DNA of 64,000 nucleotides, from assembly GCF_000002985.6 (NCBI RefSeq), contig NC_003283.11:2852001-2916000 (forward strand), read 5' to 3'. Below, one piece after another: positions 1-9,605 of this stretch (position 1 is its first letter; the number at the start of each line of letters is the position of its first letter). The notes beneath the pieces are model-generated. The model had not been told where the DNA came from. It searched no databases and saw only the letters and a list, made by a program, of their open reading frames with translations. The position numbers and the translations under genes are program-made. The DNA is from Caenorhabditis elegans (lineage: Eukaryota; Nematoda; Chromadorea; Rhabditida; Rhabditidae).

Positions 1-424
1 AAAGATCAAGAGTGAATGAAGAATTTTTACCATATAAGACAAGAATTCGTAACAAACAATTGAAGACACACATTATACATTCCGAACGATTCTAAGTTTT
101 TTTAAAAGTTGACAGGTTTTCTACTAGCTTCCGGTCAATTTTCTGAAATTTCCACAACCTTCGAGAGATTTCTAGGAATTTATTATAAATTTTAGAAGTT
201 TTCAGGAACTTACAAAAATTTGTCTAGATAAAGTTTTCCAACCAAGGCCCACCAAAATGTAAAAATTTTCATCTAATTCTGGTTGATTAAAACATTTATT
301 GCGAATTCAAAAATAAGCCACAAAACAAAATAAATTTATTGAAATGAAAGCTCAAATTGTTAGTCAGATACTCAATGATTAATAATTGCAGAAAACAAAT
401 GTATTTTTAAAATCAAAGTTGAGC
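1..424. other. AT-rich intergenic DNA downstream of the first srj gene
   Basis: No coding exon is recognisable. Positions about 120-235 hold a degenerate run of TTCTAGAA-like and TTCCGG/TTCTGAAA-like units, the same texture as at 1960-2165 and 9000-9235. On the minus strand an AATAAA lies near 334-339, about 85 bases past the stop of the neighbouring srj gene, and could be its polyadenylation signal. Confidence 0.5.
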
Positions 425-1674
425 CTACTGATTTCGCTGATCTGTGCTCTCCTTTGCGTCAACCGCGAGTGACGGAATCCTCTTCCAGAAATTCAAAATT
501 TTTTTTCGGAAAATTGGAAGACACAGGATTATGGCCACCGGGTCGACAAACGCAAACACTCCGAGAGCACTGACTTCAAGGTAGTTGAATCCTCTGTAAA
601 TATTTTTTCGGTATTTGATGTTAATTTTTTCAATACCTTGCAAGTTGAATGTTAAACATAGGACTGTACCAGCAAATGAGACATGGAGAAAAGCTTATGA
701 AAATCGGGATCACTGTTTGAACAATCAATGCTCTCAATAGTTCCACGTTAAATTTCGACGTCTTCTTACTAGCATTAACTGTCATTTTCTTCAACCTAGC
801 CATAATCTGACAATTTGGTAATAAATTGTTTTATTTGAAAATTCAAAACTAACCATTCTGGCCATGACAAGAAATGCTATTATAGATGCCACTGAGACTG
901 TGGACAACATCATTATGGCCTCCCAAGATTGGAAAGTTGTTTCCGCTGATCCTTCCTGAAACTTGCAATTTGAAATTTTGTACAACTATTTATAATTCAC
1001 ATGAAACAATGCTCCGAGCGTATTGTAATCCATTGAATCAGTGCCATAAATTTCGAAAAAGTCTTTGCGAATGTACTCTCTGATTTCCACATTTGCGCGT
1101 GCTGGGAAGTAACAAATCGCGTGCCACGTCACGAAGTACAATGCGAAAACAAATGCAGATCAGATACCAGTGAAAATTCTGTTTGGTCAGACTAGAGTTA
1201 TGGATGACGAGGTACCGATATATGAAATGAATGAGGAGAACCGCGTAACTTCCAGCCACTAGAGAACATCGGCCGGCCATCATGTGGAAGTTAATTTCGG
1301 AAGCTTCAGAGAACCAGCCATGTCTCACCGTGAGGAAGAAGCAGTAGCGATAGCTGTGGATGTCCTGGTAAGAATTTTTGAAATTGTCATGTTTAACGGA
1401 GTACTAGATTACTTACCAATGGAACAACTACATTCACAATTGAATAAATCAAATTGAAAATTGCAAAATACAAGAGCAGATATCGGTAATTGCCGAAGTT
1501 TGCGGATTTCTCAGTGAAAATCAGATAGACAAACACTGGATTCACCAAAAACGAGAGCGCGCAGAAAATTCGCGGGATGTAAAGAAAAATCCCCTGGTCG
1601 AGCACTTTCCATTTGTCAAATTGGAAAAAAGTATTATTATAGAAAGCATTAATAGAGAAGGCGGAGTCAGACAT
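425..1674 (-). pseudogene. srj-family chemoreceptor, probably a pseudogene (5-base deletion)
   Basis: Five exons (1674-1417, 1364-1001, 955-854, 806-637, 593-425) match the srj paralogues that follow, with the same splice phases. Srj proteins are nematode seven-transmembrane chemoreceptors of the Str superfamily. Exon 2 is 364 bases where the three paralogues have 369. Alignment places a 5-base deletion near 1155-1165, just after the codons for NFHWYL. Translation then leaves the family frame, and the downstream family sequence (ALYFVTWHAICYFP) resumes in another frame. The paralogues start with Met-Leu/Ile-Asp; here that ATG has become GTG, so the only in-frame start is an upstream ATG (MSDSAF). 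The C-terminal exons (ELLRALIVQTVIPIF, LEVSALGVFAFVDP) are intact. An unspotted intron or assembly error could rescue it, but I see no splice signal that would. Confidence 0.8.
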
Positions 1675-2392
1675 CTACCGGATGCTACTGTACGATTGAT
1701 GGGAAATTTGTCTGCTTTGATAAAAAAAGTTACTTATCTTTTTTGTGATGTTAGTAGAAATTATACGACCGGAAATTAAAACAAGGTGGTAAAAAATGTG
1801 AACCAGTCGCGAGAAAAACAATAATAAAGCTGATGTCTGTAAAACCACAGGAGACAATACGAAATGTATACCAGGAAATCAGAAAGTAGAACTCTTGTTT
1901 TTTACAGAAAAAAATCGCGGGATATTTTTTTAATATTTACATTTTTTTCCTGTAGTTATACAAATCTTCCAGAAGTTTCTAGATGTTGCTAATTTTTCTG
2001 GGAATTAATAGTGGCTTCCAGAAAATTGCAACAGCTTCTACAATCTTCCAGAAAAGTCTGGAATTTTGCACAACTTTCTGAAAGGTTCTCAAAGTTTTTT
2101 GAACCTTTCCGAGGTTTCTAAAAATTTCTGAATCATTTTAGAATTTTTTTAGAAATTTCCAAAAATGTTCTTTAGAATTTTGTATTTTTCACCTCCAAAA
2201 TTTTCTCACTCTCTCTTGCCTCATTCTCTCTTGAACCTTTCGTTGATTAAAGCATTTATTGCAGATTTAAAAATGAGCCACAACACAGCATTTGTTTTTG
2301 AAATGGAAGCTCACAAGGTAAACTATTCGGTTAACACATTTGCTACCAAAAAAAAATTTTTTTTTTAAGAAACAAATGTTCAAAAACTTCAA
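1675..2392. other. Intergenic DNA between two srj genes
   Basis: The first 70 bases carry an upstream block shared with the next srj gene (see findings). From about 1960 to 2165 there is a degenerate array of inverted TTC/GAA units (TTCCAGAA, TTCTAGAA). No coding exon is supported. Confidence 0.5.
1960..2165. repeat. Degenerate TTCnnGAA-rich repeat array
   Basis: Repeated units of the type TTCCAGAA/TTCTAGAA/GGAATTT spaced 20-30 bases apart. The same texture occurs at 120-235, 9000-9235, 39235-39460 and 40690-41020. Inverted GAA pentamers are the building block of heat-shock elements. C. elegans Helitron repeats are known to carry such elements; membership here is inference. Confidence 0.5.
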
Positions 2393-3573
2393 TTACGAAT
2401 TTCGTTGATCCGTGCTCTCTTTTGCGCCAACTGCAAGTGATGGAACTCCCCTCCAAAAATTGAAAATTCTTTTTCGGAAAATCGGAAGACACAGGATTAT
2501 GGCCACCGGGTCCACGCATGCAAACACTCCAAGTGCACTGACTTCGAAGTAGTTGAATCCTCTGGAACTCTTCTTTCAGGACATTTAATGTTAATTTCTT
2601 CAATACCTTGCTAGTTGAATGCCAAACATTGGACTGTACCAGCAAAGAAGACACGGGGAAAAGCTGATAAAAATTGGGATCACTGTTTGGACAATCAACG
2701 CTCTCAATAGCTCCAATTGAAACTTGGAGGTTCTCTTACTAGCATTGACAGTCATCTTGTTCAGCTTGTACATTATCTGAAAAGCTTGTGATCAATTAAT
2801 TTTAAATCAGAAACGTACCATTCGAGCCATGATTAGAAATGAAATAATGGATGCAACTGATACCGCGGACCACATCATTACTGCCAACCAAGATGTGAAA
2901 GTCGTCTCAGCTGATCCTTCCTGGAACTTTGCGAATTAATATTTTTCAAACTATTTAAGCTTTACGTTAAACAATGCTCCTAGCATATTGAAATCCATTG
3001 AATCAGTGCCGTAAATCTCGAAAAAGTCCTTGCGAATGTATTCTCTGATTTCCACATTCGCACGTCCTGGGAAGTAACAAATCGCGTGCCATGTCGCAAA
3101 GTACAAGACGAAAACGAACGCCGATATGGTCAAATACCAGTGAAAGTTATTTCTAGTTAGGCTAGAGTTATGGATCACAAGGTACCGATAGATGAAATGT
3201 ATGAGGAGAACCGCGTAGCTTGCAGCTACCAAGGAGCAACGGCCAGTCATCATGTGGAAGTTGATTTCGGAAGCTTCGAAAAACCAACCATGTCTCACTG
3301 TTAGGAAGAAGCAGTATCGGTAGCTATGAATGTCCTGTAAACAATTTTAAGTGCGCTACGAGGCTTTTCAATTCAATTGCTTACCAACGGAACGACTACA
3401 TTCACAACTGAATATATCAAATTGAAAATTGCGAAATACAGGAGCAAAAATCGATAGTTACCGAAGTTTGCGGATTTCTCAGTGAAAATCAGATAGACAA
3501 ACACAGGATTCACCAAAAACGTGAGCGCGCAGATAGTTCGCGGAACGTATAGAAAAAACCAATCGTCGATCAT
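2393..3573 (-). CDS. srj-family seven-transmembrane chemoreceptor
   Basis: Five exons, 3573-3385, 3334-2966, 2920-2819, 2776-2607 and 2561-2393, joined in phase, give 332 residues, the usual srj length. The start MIDDW matches the other paralogues. Seven hydrophobic segments are visible, beginning FLYVPRTICALTFLVNPVFV. Family signatures are YLIFTEKSANFGNYR, HFIYRYLVIHNSSL, ELLRALIVQTVIPIF and YFEVSALGVFACVDP. It should act as a G-protein-coupled odorant or pheromone receptor in a sensory cilium; the ligand cannot be predicted. A GTAAGT...TTTTTCAG pair lies just upstream of the start, so a 5'UTR intron is possible. It is one of four tandem minus-strand copies. Family assignment is firm; the exact srj number is unknown. 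Confidence 0.9.
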
Positions 3574-4081
3574 GGCTCGTGTTGAATAATAAAAACTGAA
3601 AAATGTATATGTCAGTGACTTACAAAGGCGGAGTCAGACGGTTGCCGGAAGCTACTGTACGATCAGAGAGGAAATTTGTCTGCTCTGGCAAGAATATTGT
3701 AGAGCTTTTAAGGTTTTATTAATGAATAATAAGACACATATCATGTGAATAAAAACGTGGGCGTCGGAAATTTGATAGCTCACTGGCTGTCTGTAGACTT
3801 AGAAAAACAAAATATGTCACTGAATACTGTATGTATTTATTACTCATTGTCCATCAATGTATTATCGGGAAGAGGATTTTCAATTTTTCGCGGTAATTTC
3901 TGAGAATTTCAAATCTCATTGTGAATATATGAACGTTTAGGTGGGTAGCAAATTCAAAAGTATATGAAATATGAAAATTATTAAGGCCGCAGTGCTCATT
4001 TTCATCGCGAACGAAACGCTCTTGCATTATAAAAAACATCACATTTCGAAATAATCTAAAACGATAATTGTTTTTGTGGAA
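3574..4081. promoter_or_regulatory. Upstream region of an srj gene, with a conserved block
   Basis: Positions about 3626-3715 resemble 1656-1735 upstream of the first srj gene (shared words GGCGGAGTCAGAC, GCTACTGTACGAT and AAATTTGTCTGCT). The rest is AT-rich without an exon; short reading frames here resemble no family I know. The region also serves as the 3' flank of the next srj gene, whose stop codon is at 4082. Confidence 0.45.
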
Positions 4082-5942
4082 TTAACTATTCCGCTGATTT
4101 GTGCTATTTGTTGTGCCGGCCACCGATGCTGGTACACTTTTGCAAGAACAGAAAATCCGTTTTCGAAAAACTGGAAGGCACAAGATTATTGCCACGGGAT
4201 CGGCAAATGGAAAAACTCCAAAAGCACAGATTTCCAAGTAGTTGATTTCTCTGAAACTCACATTATGCCTTATTCATTTTTTAAAGCTTAAAGCTTAAAG
4301 GTGGAGTAGCGCCAGTGGGGAAATTGTCAAAAACCACTCCTTTGGTCCTAATATGACCAAATATCATGATAAAACTTTTCAAAAATTTTTTGAAAATTTT
4401 TTATTCACTGTCAAAAAGTGGCAATTACTCAGTTTTTGCCACTCATAATTTTGGAAGTCGACCAAAAAAAAAATTTTTTTTCGACATTTTTATGTTTTAA
4501 TTTTGTTTAAATTATTTGTATTAGAACATTGTAGGGGTCGAGACATGTGACATTTCTTTAAATTTCCTCAAAAGCCCGTACTTTTCAAAATTGTGGCAAC
4601 TTGCCAAAACTTTGACCGGAAATTATGAAACATCTGAAATTTTTTGGAGTGCTTTATTATGATATTCGGTTGTATTGGATCATTATGAGTGCATTTAGAC
4701 AAAATCCCCACTGGCGCTACTCCACCTTTAATGTTAAGTTTTAAGCTAACTAGGGAACCGTCAGAAAGTGCCCATTGGACGATCTTGATCTCTGAGAGCC
4801 CGCCGTGAGCTTGGTTTTCGAGTTTTGCCGCTAAAAATTCACGAGCAACCGTTTTAAGACATGCACTATCGAATGGCGTAGGTCTCATATGCAAGTCCGA
4901 TGAGCACTTTCTGACGGTTTCCTAGTAAGTTTTAATACTTAATATGGTGAATACCTGGCCAACGGAATGCCAAACATTGGACTGTACCAGCAAAGAAGAC
5001 ATGGCGAGAAGCTGATCAAGATCGGGATTACGGTTTGGACAATTAGGGCTCTCAAGAGCTCAAATTGAAATTTGGATGTTTTTTTACTCGCGTTTGTTGA
5101 GATTTTTCTCAGCTTTCGAACAATCTGAAATTGTGAAATGTGACTAATTTATAGCAAGTTTAGTTTAAACGTTAATATTCCCACCATTCTTGTCATGACT
5201 GTAAATGCTATTATGGATGCCGTCGATATTGCGGTCCACGTCATGGTGGCAACCCAAGATAGGTAAACAGTTTCATTTGATCCATCCTACAAAATCTAAA
5301 CATTTGATTTCAATTTCTCATTCGAAAATTTACGTGAAACAATGCTCCGAGCATGTTGTAATCCATTGAGTCGGTGCCATAAATCTCGAAAAAATCTTTG
5401 CGAATATACTCTTTGATTTCCACATTCGCTCGTCCAGGGAAGTAACAAATCGCATACCACGTCGCAAAGTACACGACAAAAACGACCGCCGATATGGTCA
5501 GATACCAATGAAAATTATGTCTTGTAAGGCTAGAGTTCTGGATCACGAGGTACCGATAGATGAAGTGGATGAGGAGAACTGCGTAGCTTGCAGCTACCAT
5601 TGTACAACGTAAAGCGATTATGCCGAAGTTGATCTCGGAAGCTTCGGAGAACCAGCCATTTCTCACCGTGAGAAAGAAGCAGTAGCGGTAGCTATGGATG
5701 TCCTGTTAAGAAAATCAAAATATTTTACCGTTAAAATGAGTAAAACCTCTCACCAATGGAACAGCTACATAAACGACCGAATAGATCAGATTGAACAAAG
5801 CAAAGTACAAAAGAAGGTATCGGTAGTTACCAAAATTCGTTGATTTTTCAGTAAAAATCAAATATATGAACACTGGATTTACTAGAAACGAGAGCCCGCA
5901 GAATATAAGCGGGATGTACAGAAAGAACCACTGATCGAGCAT
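4082..5942 (-). CDS. srj-family chemoreceptor with a repeat-filled last intron
   Basis: Exons 5942-5754, 5702-5334, 5286-5185, 5124-4955 and 4250-4082 give 332 residues, the same size and phases as the 2393-3573 paralogue. Start MLDQW aligns with the paralogues; an in-frame ATG three codons upstream (5951) is an alternative. Motifs include YLIFTEKSTNFGNYR, HFIYRYLVIQNSSL and ELLRALIVQTVIPIL. The last exon would be missed easily, because intron 4 is 704 bases instead of the 43-47 seen in paralogues; it holds two inverted-repeat elements. Exon 5 still reads EINYLEICAFGVFPFADP and ends with TTNSTNQRNS, close to the other C termini. The gene therefore looks intact despite the insertions. Role: putative chemosensory G-protein-coupled receptor. 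Confidence 0.87.
4295..4731. repeat. 437-base palindromic element with TTAAAGGTGGAGTAGCGCCA ends
   Basis: The left end (4295) and right end (4731) are inverted copies of about 25 bases starting TTAAAGGTGGAGTAGCG. The element sits in the last intron of the srj gene. A near full-length copy in the opposite orientation lies at 32102-32537, a half copy at 56370-56650, and fragments at 17815-17915 and 43718-43800. The flanks are compatible with a TTAA target. It has no coding capacity, so it is a non-autonomous DNA element. Confidence 0.85.
4750..4925. repeat. 176-base inverted-repeat element, second insertion in the same intron
   Basis: Left end CTAGGGAACCGTCAGAAAGTG and right end, read on the minus strand, CTAGGAAACCGTCAGAAAGTG form terminal inverted repeats of about 26 bases with one or two mismatches. 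The interior is GC-richer than the intron. It is too short to encode a transposase and no second copy was seen in this window. Confidence 0.75.
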
Positions 5943-5951
5943 GATGTTCAT

Positions 5952-6659
5952 TAAAAATTGTTAGACAGCTACCAGACCCAACTATACGAATGAAAATGGG
6001 AAGGTTCGCTTCTGTCACAAAATAGTATAAGGCTCTTTAAACTTCTCAATAACTTCCTTGACTGTCCCGAGAACCAAAACATTGGGACCGGAAATTAAAA
6101 AAGGTGTTAGCCAGTCTAGAAAAAAAGAGATTCAAAGGAATACTGTAAACTAGGACTTCCATTGGAGGCAGGCGCGGTTACAGGGTCTGATGCCTACCTC
6201 CCGCCTCCCGCCGACGCCTCGTTTCCACACTATGGCAAGAAATCAAAGGTTTGGTGTTTACACCACATACATCGTGCGAAAAGCGGTTCTTTAAACGCTG
6301 CCGACCCTTTTCGAGTTCCGCGCCGCACTGTACAGGAAGCGAGTCTCGCGGTAGTCGTTTTCGCTCCTGCGTGGAAGCCATACTGTAAACCAGGGGTGTG
6401 TGGCAAATCTCAAAATTTGTCCAGTACGGTAAATTCGGCAAATCAATTTTTCAATATTCTCCGAGCATCAAAAATTGGCAAAATTTGCCGCAAATTGGCC
6501 AAATTACACCCCTGCTATAAACTAATCGCAAGCATTCCATGAAAGTAAAACGTGAATAGTTTATAATACAAGACATAGATTTATTACAATTTATTTTTGA
6601 AAATATTTTCCCAATATCAAAATCAAATGGTTAGATGATTTGGATAACAGATTCTAATT
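5952..6659. other. srj upstream region plus GC-rich repetitive block
   Basis: Positions 5963-6115 are closely similar to 7870-8010 upstream of the next srj gene. Positions about 6140-6390 are unusually GC-rich, bounded by near-identical words TACTGTAAACTAGG and TACTGTAAACCAGG, and resemble a dispersed repeat. Positions about 6391-6513 have inverted ends CAGGGGTGT/ACACCCCTG around GGCAAATTTGCC-like sequence. The open frames on both strands are treated as non-coding. Confidence 0.5.
6391..6513. repeat. Small inverted-repeat element with AGGGGTGT ends
   Basis: Begins CCAGGGGTGTGTGGCAAAT and ends CCAAATTACACCCCTG, so the ends are inverted over at least nine bases. The interior repeats the GCAAATTTGCCG motif of the larger dispersed family at 9850-11020. 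It lies next to the GC-rich block in the intergenic space. Confidence 0.5.
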
Positions 6660-7838
6660 TTAACTAGTTTGCAGATCTGTTCTTCCTACAACGCCAACCA
6701 CAGGTTTGGGAAATCGTAAAATTCTTTCTCGGAATACTGGCAGACACAGAATTATCGCTACCGGATCGACAAACGCGAATACTCCAAGAGCACTGACTTC
6801 GAAGTAGTTGAATCCTCTAAATCTCATATTTTCGTACACTGAACTTTGTTCCGTTCATTACCTTGACAACTGAATTCCGAACATTGGACTGTACCAACAA
6901 AGAAGGCATGGGAAGAAACTGATGAAAATTGGAACGACGGTTTGAACAACCAACGCTCGAAGAAGCTCAAACTGAAATTTGGAAGTCTTTTTGCTAACAT
7001 TTACGGACATCTTATTCAGCTTGTACATAATCTGAAAACTCTGTGATTGAATTTTCTAAGTGGAAGACTACAAAGTTACCATTCTAGCCATAACTAAAAA
7101 TGCTACAATAGAAGCCACTGACATTGCTGTCAATAACATAATGTATATCCAAGACCGGACAACAGTTTCGTAAGATCCTTCCTGAAATTGGCCAAGTTGT
7201 GTTTTATGACAACCGTGCTAAGTTTTACGTGAAACAATGCTCGTAGCATATCGTAATCCATTGAATCGGTTCCATAAACTTCAGAATATTCTTTGCGAAT
7301 GTACTCTCTAATTTCCACATTCGCACGGGCTGGGAAGTAGCAAATAACGTACCACGCCACAAAATATAAAACAAAAATGATTGCCGATATTGTTAAATAC
7401 CAGTGAAACTTATGTGTGGCTAGGCTAGAGTTATGGATCACAAGGTACCGATAGATGAAATGGGTTAGGAGAACCGCGTAACTTGCAGCTACCAATGAGA
7501 TACGGCTGGATAACATATGGAAATTGAATTCGGAAGCTTCAGAAAACCATCCGTATCTCACCGTGAGAAAAGAACAATATCGATAGCTATGGAGGTCCTA
7601 GAAACAGTTTCAAACAACATTTCAATTTCCGACAATTTGTCTCTCTTACCAAAGGAACCACTACATTCATAATTGAAAATATCAAATTGAACAATGCGAA
7701 ATACAAGAGAAGAAATCGATAGTTACCGAATTTTGTCGGGTTTTCGGTGAAAATCAAATAGATGAACACTGGGTTTACTAGAAACGAGAGAACGCAAAAT
7801 ATCAACGGGATGTAAAGAAAAACCCAATCGTCAAGCAT
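6660..7838 (-). CDS. srj-family seven-transmembrane chemoreceptor
   Basis: Exons 7838-7650, 7597-7229, 7181-7080, 7031-6862 and 6816-6660 join in phase to 328 residues. The start MLDDW fits the paralogues. Signature stretches are YLIFTENPTKFGNYR, RYGWFSEASEFNFHM, HFIYRYLVIHNSSLA, ELLRALVVQTVVPIF and YFEVSALGVFAFVDP. The last exon diverges after PVFRERIL and is four codons shorter than in the other copies. All introns are short with canonical ends. It is the most 5' member of the tandem minus-strand srj cluster, with its own upstream block, so each copy is probably transcribed separately. Putative chemosensory receptor; ligand unknown. Confidence 0.9.
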
Positions 7839-8129
7839 GATGCGAACAGAATGTTCAGAAAAAGTGTTAGACAGCTACCAGAAGCAACTATACGAATTAA
7901 AAAGGGAAGCTTGGCTTCTGTCACAAAAAATGTAATGCTCTCAGAACTTCTCAATAATTTCCTTTTTCCGAGAACAGAAACATTGGGGGCCGGAAGTTAA
8001 ATCAGTCTAGACAAGAACGTTTCGAATGAATACTGTAGAATGTGAGACTGACTTTCGAGTGTCAGTTTTCGCTTTAAATTGTTTATTTAATTTATGAAAT
8101 TTATATTTTCGCAATTTGATGTTTTAAGA

Positions 8130-9605
8130 TCAAACTCGAATGGTTCGATTGAATACAGAAATTAAACGTTTCCAGCTCGAATCATTTTCGATCTTTTTCC
8201 GACGATCTATAGCAACTGAGTTTCTTGAGACGACAAAACTTGACACCTGATTGTTTTTTCTCGTGAAGATATCAAACTTCAGCAGATCCCATACGACTTT
8301 CCGATATGATTTGTGAATTAATATCAGGAATATTGACGATGAAGAGCCATGAACTGCAAGTAAAAGTGAGCAAAAATTGTTGGCCACTTGGTGATAGAAG
8401 TTGAAATAAATTGTAGTGAACAAATAAGCCACCGGGGCTGAGAGCAGGAGAAATGGTGCACTGACCTAAAAAAAAGTAGCCGACATTAATCGAGGACCGC
8501 TTAATTTTTAACTAACCTGTATATAAATTGCTCTTAAAAATTTCCGTTGCAAGTTCAAAGTATACTGAGATGTCGCCATTCTTCTCGTCCGTTTTCTCAT
8601 GTTAAAAAATAATAATTTAACAAAAAATAATGATTCTCCAACAAGCAACACCGCCACAAGTGATACCGTTATGACTAGCAATCGAAAATCTGTTGCTAAA
8701 ACAAAAATCGGTGCATTTCGAATTTCTTTCGATACATTTGGAAGTGTCTGAAACAATTTTATTTTTCAATATTAAACTTATTGAAATTTTTACATTTAAA
8801 ACTTTCGCAACAGCTTGTTTCTGATCAGGAATTGTGAGGAAAGCAGGCATGGCGTAAACGGAAGAAATTATGTAGTTGATTATTAGAAATGGATGACGAT
8901 AGTTCCGCCAACTGGAGTGTTTGGCAAACATTAGGAAGTAACGGTTTTCGAAAAGTGTCAGAATGGAACTTCCCAGAGCTGAAAAAGAAATAATAAAAAT
9001 TCAAATAATTTTTGAGACACCTGTAGAAGGTTGAAAAAATATTTAGTAAGTTCTACAGAGTCCTAGAAAACTCAAAAAATTTTTTAGTAGTCTCTAAAAC
9101 GTTTAAGAAGTTCCTCAAATTTTTTCAAAAATTTCTAGAAGGTTCTGAAAATTTTGAAATTTTTTTGAAATTCTTTTTTACACAATTTAACCAGTTTCCC
9201 GATATTTCCAAAAGTAACTAGAAGGTTCCACAATTTTTGGTTTTTTCTAAAGTGTGAATTGTGATAAAACATGAACAAACCTGAATATGATATCAAAATC
9301 AAATATGTCTGAACATCAATTGAAATTCCGGTATACTTTAAAACACCTAACGGAAACCCGGCAAAAGCTGGGAATAATACGAATGGAGAGATCAAGAACG
9401 TAATTTTCAAGTCCAAGAGCACACTCCAAAAATGCAAGTTGAACATGCTCCATTTTACAGATTTCATAGAGTCTGGAGTTTTGCACAAAATACAATAAGC
9501 GCCAAGTATATGAATAGGTATTTGTAAACATGTGGTCAAATTGAACGCATGGTTCAAAAATCGAGGTGTTGAAAAATAGTTGAAATATGAAAGATTTGAG
9601 CTCAT
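8130..9605 (-). CDS. srh-family seven-transmembrane chemoreceptor
   Basis: Exons 9605-9281, 8978-8794, 8747-8517 and 8465-8130 give 358 residues. Family marks are IPIHILGAYCILCKTP after the first membrane segment, VKWSMFNLHFWSVLLDL in the second, LFENRY, FLTIPDQ in the second extracellular region, and NLQRKFLRAIYIQ before the sixth segment. The end of the seventh segment reads LILIHKSYRKVVWDL. The roughly 50-residue basic tail is somewhat long for the family. It lies head-to-head with the srh gene at 11333, about 1.7 kb away, and the two share the same intron positions, suggesting an inverted duplication. Expected role: chemosensory receptor; ligand unknown. Confidence 0.9.
9000..9235. repeat. 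Intronic TTCTAGAA-rich degenerate array
   Basis: Inside intron 1 of the srh gene (8979-9280), units such as TTCTAGAAGGTTC and TTCCTAGAAAAC recur every 20-30 bases. It is the same type of sequence as at 1960-2165 and 39235-39460. Confidence 0.45.

Noticed and set aside
4568-4894. 108-codon minus-strand frame
   Set aside because: It spans the two inverted-repeat elements in an srj intron and has no family resemblance.
6162-6542. 126-codon plus-strand frame and its opposite-strand partner
   Set aside because: They lie in a GC-rich dispersed repeat. High GC alone explains the lack of stops on both strands.
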